A DNA stretch of 18,555 nt from positions 1 to 18,555 of the forward strand of contig SEEY01000050.1 of NCBI GenBank assembly GCA_004211235.1. Reading direction: 5' to 3'. A model generated the notes under the pieces. It made no database searches. It worked only from the letters and a program-made list of their open reading frames with translations, and was not told the DNA's origin. Position numbers and translations under genes: made by a program. This DNA comes from Rubrivivax sp. Lineage in GTDB: Bacteria > Pseudomonadota > Gammaproteobacteria > Burkholderiales > Burkholderiaceae. This document shows, in pieces, positions 16,284-18,555 of this stretch (position 1 is the first letter of the stretch; each line of letters starts with the position of its first letter).

Positions 16284-18035
16284 TCAACCCTGGACCAGCC
16301 AGCGCAGGTGCAATTGGCCGCCGGCCGGCACCAGCAGCGCGGGGAAATTCAGCGCCACCAGCGTGCAGGCCACCGGGCGCTTGTCGACGTCCTGCAGGCG
16401 GTCGCCGTCGACGCGCAGCCGCACTGAACCGCCGTTGGCCAGCATGGTCTTGAGGGCCTCGGCGCCGTTGCCGTCGGCCCGCCAGCGCAGCACGTTGGCG
16501 GATACGTCGGCCACGCCGGAGACGAGCCGGCTGCTGCCGTTGCCGGAAATGGCCCACGCCTCGACCAAGGTGGCGCCGTTCAGCTTGACGTTGTTGGGGT
16601 CGAGGTTCACCGAGAAGGTGAGCTGCAGGCCCCGCTCCTGGAAGATCGCAAAGACGCTGGCGATGCTGACCGCGGACTCGGCGGGCACGAACTGGGTCAG
16701 CCGGCCAAGCTTCGGGTCCAGGCCGGGACCGGCCGGGCCGCGCGGGCCGGTTGCGCCAGGGTCGCCCGCCGGACCCGCCGGACCGGCCGCACCCGCTTCG
16801 CCGGCCGGGCCCCTGACGCCCGCCTTGCCAGCCGCTCCGGCCGGACCGACCGGGCCCGCGGGACCGTCAGGGCCGGCGGGGCCCGGTGCGCCGACCGGGC
16901 CCGGTGGGCCGCTGGCGCCGGTGGCACCCGCAGGACCGACCTCGCCCGCCGGGCCGGGCGGACCGGAGGGGCCGGGCACCCCCGGGGCACCCGCTTGACC
17001 CGCCTCGCCCACCGGGCCAGCCGCGCCAGCCGGTCCGGCTTCCCCTGCCGGGCCGGGCGACCCAGCTTCGCCGGCCGGGCCAGGCGGGCCGGCCGGGCCG
17101 GTTTCACCTGCAGGGCCGGTTGGTCCGGCCGGGCCTGCCGGACCGGGCTCACCGGCTGGACCGGGCGGCCCCGCTTCCCCGGCCGGACCGGGGGGCCCCG
17201 CTTCACCTGCCGGACCGGGCTGGCCTGCTTCACCCGCTGGCCCAGGGGGCCCGGCTTCACCTGCCGGGCCTTGCGGGCCGGCGTCACCCGCCGGGCCAGG
17301 CAGTCCGGCTTCACCCGCAGGACCGGGTGGACCCGCTTCGCCTGCAGGGCCAGGCGGGCCTGCGTCACCGGTCAAACCTCGTTCCCCAGCCGCGCCATCG
17401 GCGCCGGGTGCGCCGGGCGGACCGGCCTCCCCTGGCGAGCCGGCGGCACCGTCCGTTCCGGGAGGCCCGGGCGGGCCGGCGGGGCCTGCCGCGCCGGTGC
17501 TGCCGCTGCCGTCGAAACGCCAGCGGCCGGCATCGTCCTGGTAGAACTCGCCGCTGTGGCCATGGCCGGCGGGCACGAGCCAGAGAGTCGACGCCTGCGT
17601 CACCGTGAGGCCGCCCTCACCCGCTTCGATGCGACCGATGGCGATGGCGTCCGGCGGCACTGCCAGCTCCACGCCCTGCAGCCGCACCAGCGTCTGCGTG
17701 CGCACCAACGTCGGCTGCTCGTCCAGGCGCAGCGCGGGTTCGTCGGTGTTCTCGCCGGACAGCACCACCGACCACGGCGCGCCGCCCTCGGGCAAGGTCA
17801 GCAGCAGCTCGGCCACCAACTCCAGCCGGATGCCGGCGGCCGTAAAGGCGACGCCCGGCGACAGCGTGACGCCCCCCTCGCCCACCGTCAGCCGCAGCCC
17901 CCAGGCGATGCGCCCCAGGCCGAGCGCGGTGCGCAGGTCCTGCACCGCCTGGGCGAGCGTCTGCTGCAGGTGCGTGAGGTGGGCCGGCACCACACGCATG
18001 CCGTCGCGAAACTGTGTGTTGGCATCGGTGGTCAT
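16284..18035 (-). CDS. Collagen-like fibre protein with adaptor-like N-terminal domain
   Basis: This 583-residue protein has three parts. Residues 1-160 begin [19 protein letters not shown], with a helix and AWGLRL, then [17 protein letters not shown]. That pattern is reminiscent of tail-fibre or baseplate-attached proteins of phage-like particles (by memory of the pattern, not by search). Residues 181-437 are 85 uninterrupted Gly-X-Y triplets, rich in GPA, GEA and GPP and acidic overall, expected to form a collagen-type triple helix and hence a trimeric rod. Residues 438-583 form a globular C-terminal domain (about 146 residues, ending HLRWLVQG), possibly a trimerising or binding tip. There is no signal peptide. 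The start overlaps the upstream gene's stop as ATGA (18035-18032), so the two are coupled. The ligand is unknown. Confidence 0.85.
   Translation of the reverse strand: MTTDANTQFRDGMRVVPAHLTHLQQTLAQAVQDLRTALGLGRIAWGLRLTVGEGGVTLSPGVAFTAAGIRLELVAELLLTLPEGGAPWSVVLSGENTDEPALRLDEQPTLVRTQTLVRLQGVELAVPPDAIAIGRIEAGEGGLTVTQASTLWLVPAGHGHSGEFYQDDAGRWRFDGSGSTGAAGPAGPPGPPGTDGAAGSPGEAGPPGAPGADGAAGERGLTGDAGPPGPAGEAGPPGPAGEAGLPGPAGDAGPQGPAGEAGPPGPAGEAGQPGPAGEAGPPGPAGEAGPPGPAGEPGPAGPAGPTGPAGETGPAGPPGPAGEAGSPGPAGEAGPAGAAGPVGEAGQAGAPGVPGPSGPPGPAGEVGPAGATGASGPPGPVGAPGPAGPDGPAGPVGPAGAAGKAGVRGPAGEAGAAGPAGPAGDPGATGPRGPAGPGLDPKLGRLTQFVPAESAVSIASVFAIFQERGLQLTFSVNLDPNNVKLNGATLVEAWAISGNGSSRLVSGVADVSANVLRWRADGNGAEALKTMLANGGSVRLRVDGDRLQDVDKRPVACTLVALNFPALLVPAGGQLHLRWLVQG
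16725..17495 (-). repeat. Collagen Gly-X-Y coding repeat with a core of 27-bp tandem units
   Basis: The DNA encodes 85 consecutive Gly-X-Y triplets plus a final Gly-Pro. In the core (about 17154-17369) the unit GPPGPAGEA, 27 bases, recurs about eight times with small changes (for example [27 protein letters not shown]). Such arrays can expand or contract by slippage or recombination, so the rod length may vary between strains. Confidence 0.85.
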
Positions 18036-18555
18036 GGCTTCTGGTAGTAGACGGTGGCAGCGTTGATGGTCACCTGCCCGGCCGTGTGCAGGCGCAGCCG
18101 CAGCTGCAGCGCATCGCCGGCAATCTCGCCGCGCGCTGCAGTGGCGGCGAGGGTGGGCGTCAGCGTGACGGTGCCGGTGGAGGCCGAGGGGGTGACGCCG
18201 CCGGCCACCTGCGGCGCGCCGTTGCCGGCCAGCAGCGGCACGACGGCCGGGCGCAGGTCATCGCTGCGCGGCGTGCCCAGCAGGTGCAGGCGGCCGCAAG
18301 GCACCACGGCATTCACGCCGCGGCGCGCGCGCACGGCCAGCGGCCGGAACGGCGGGCCGGGCAGGCTGCGGCGCAGGCGCACGCTCTCCGGGCCGGTGTC
18401 ATCGATGGCCTGGGTCATCGGCCAGTCGCAGCTGCCACGCGTGCAGGCCAGTTCCACCCACCAGGTGACGGCGGGTTTGGTCTTCACCGGCTTGGCGAGT
18501 GCGATCTCCACCCAGCGCAGGCCGCCCGCCGGGTCGGCGGGCACATCCGCCGGCT
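18032..18555 (-). CDS. Unrecognised protein, C-terminal part (enters from the right edge)
   Basis: The reverse strand is open from the window edge to TGA at 18034-18032. A GTG codon at 18544 and an ATG in another frame are possible starts, but the frame continues upstream (PADV before PADPAGG) and the first visible residues ([12 protein letters not shown]) read like the middle of a domain. The gene therefore most likely begins outside the window. The visible ~174 residues include [17 protein letters not shown] and end in an alternating, beta-rich stretch ([36 protein letters not shown]), suggesting a beta-sandwich C-terminus. The ATGA overlap with the collagen-like gene implies that the two proteins are made together. 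No family is assigned. Confidence 0.65.
   Translation of the reverse strand, partial: PADVPADPAGGLRWVEIALAKPVKTKPAVTWWVELACTRGSCDWPMTQAIDDTGPESVRLRRSLPGPPFRPLAVRARRGVNAVVPCGRLHLLGTPRSDDLRPAVVPLLAGNGAPQVAGGVTPSASTGTVTLTPTLAATAARGEIAGDALQLRLRLHTAGQVTINAATVYYQKP

Noticed and set aside
17154..17369. Possible CRISPR array from the regularly spaced 27-bp repeats
   Set aside because: The units abut without unique spacers and are in-frame coding repeats.
16697..17608. Repetitive Arg/Pro-rich frames on both strands over the collagen region
   Set aside because: They are shifted or antisense readings of the 27-bp collagen repeats. Only the 16284-18035 frame gives perfect Gly-X-Y periodicity with flanking globular domains.
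18032..18544. Complete gene starting at GTG 18544
   Set aside because: The frame remains open to the window edge and the first visible residues look internal to a domain, so it is treated as partial.

Overview
The window is very GC-rich and densely coded, with short gene gaps and strong G/C third-position bias. Its gene content (a two-gene arginine N-succinyltransferase arrangement, a GlxA/ArgR-type regulator, an exported cyanophycinase) fits a betaproteobacterium of the order Burkholderiales. That placement rests on gene content and style, not on a marker gene. No RNA genes, insertion sequences or CRISPR arrays were seen. No gene-free stretch exceeds 300 bases; the two largest gaps are 775-1039 and 16099-16283.

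Left region (1-7530) looks like a cyanophycin / beta-Asp-Arg utilisation locus. The N-terminal part of a TonB-dependent outer-membrane receptor (1-774, minus) is divergent from a plus-strand operon. The operon encodes an exported cyanophycinase (CphE-like), a zinc M14-type CphZ/AotO-like dipeptide hydrolase, a YfcC-family carrier, a GlxA-family ArgR-like regulator, arginine N-succinyltransferase (AstA), and a much shortened second AstA-type subunit. Gene gaps run from 13 bases to 4-base ATGA overlaps, so they are probably one transcript. The inferred flow is: polymer cut outside the cytoplasm to beta-Asp-Arg, uptake, hydrolysis to Asp and Arg, then arginine entering the succinyltransferase (AST) route. 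The later AST genes (astB, astC, astD, astE) are not here. The divergent intergenic region carries repeated TTGCGC motifs, one of them inside a perfect match to the Pseudomonas ArgR half-site consensus.

Right region (7540-18555) is a minus-strand cluster that converges on the operon with only 9 bases between stop codons. In transcription order it holds: the C-terminal part of an unrecognised protein entering from the right edge; a collagen-like protein with 85 uninterrupted Gly-X-Y triplets; a ~160-bp imperfect palindrome placed directly after the collagen gene; a 79-residue acidic Pro-rich protein; and a giant protein of 2770 residues. The giant contains two tandem copies of a ~973-residue module (BNR/Asp-box beta-propellers plus a CARDB-like domain), followed by an ~800-residue region with about six membrane segments. 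The N-terminal part of the collagen-like protein resembles tail-fibre/baseplate adaptor proteins. The cluster could therefore be the accessory end of a phage-tail-like or other surface structure, but no sheath, tube or baseplate gene is inside the window. This cluster is the most likely place for an undescribed system.
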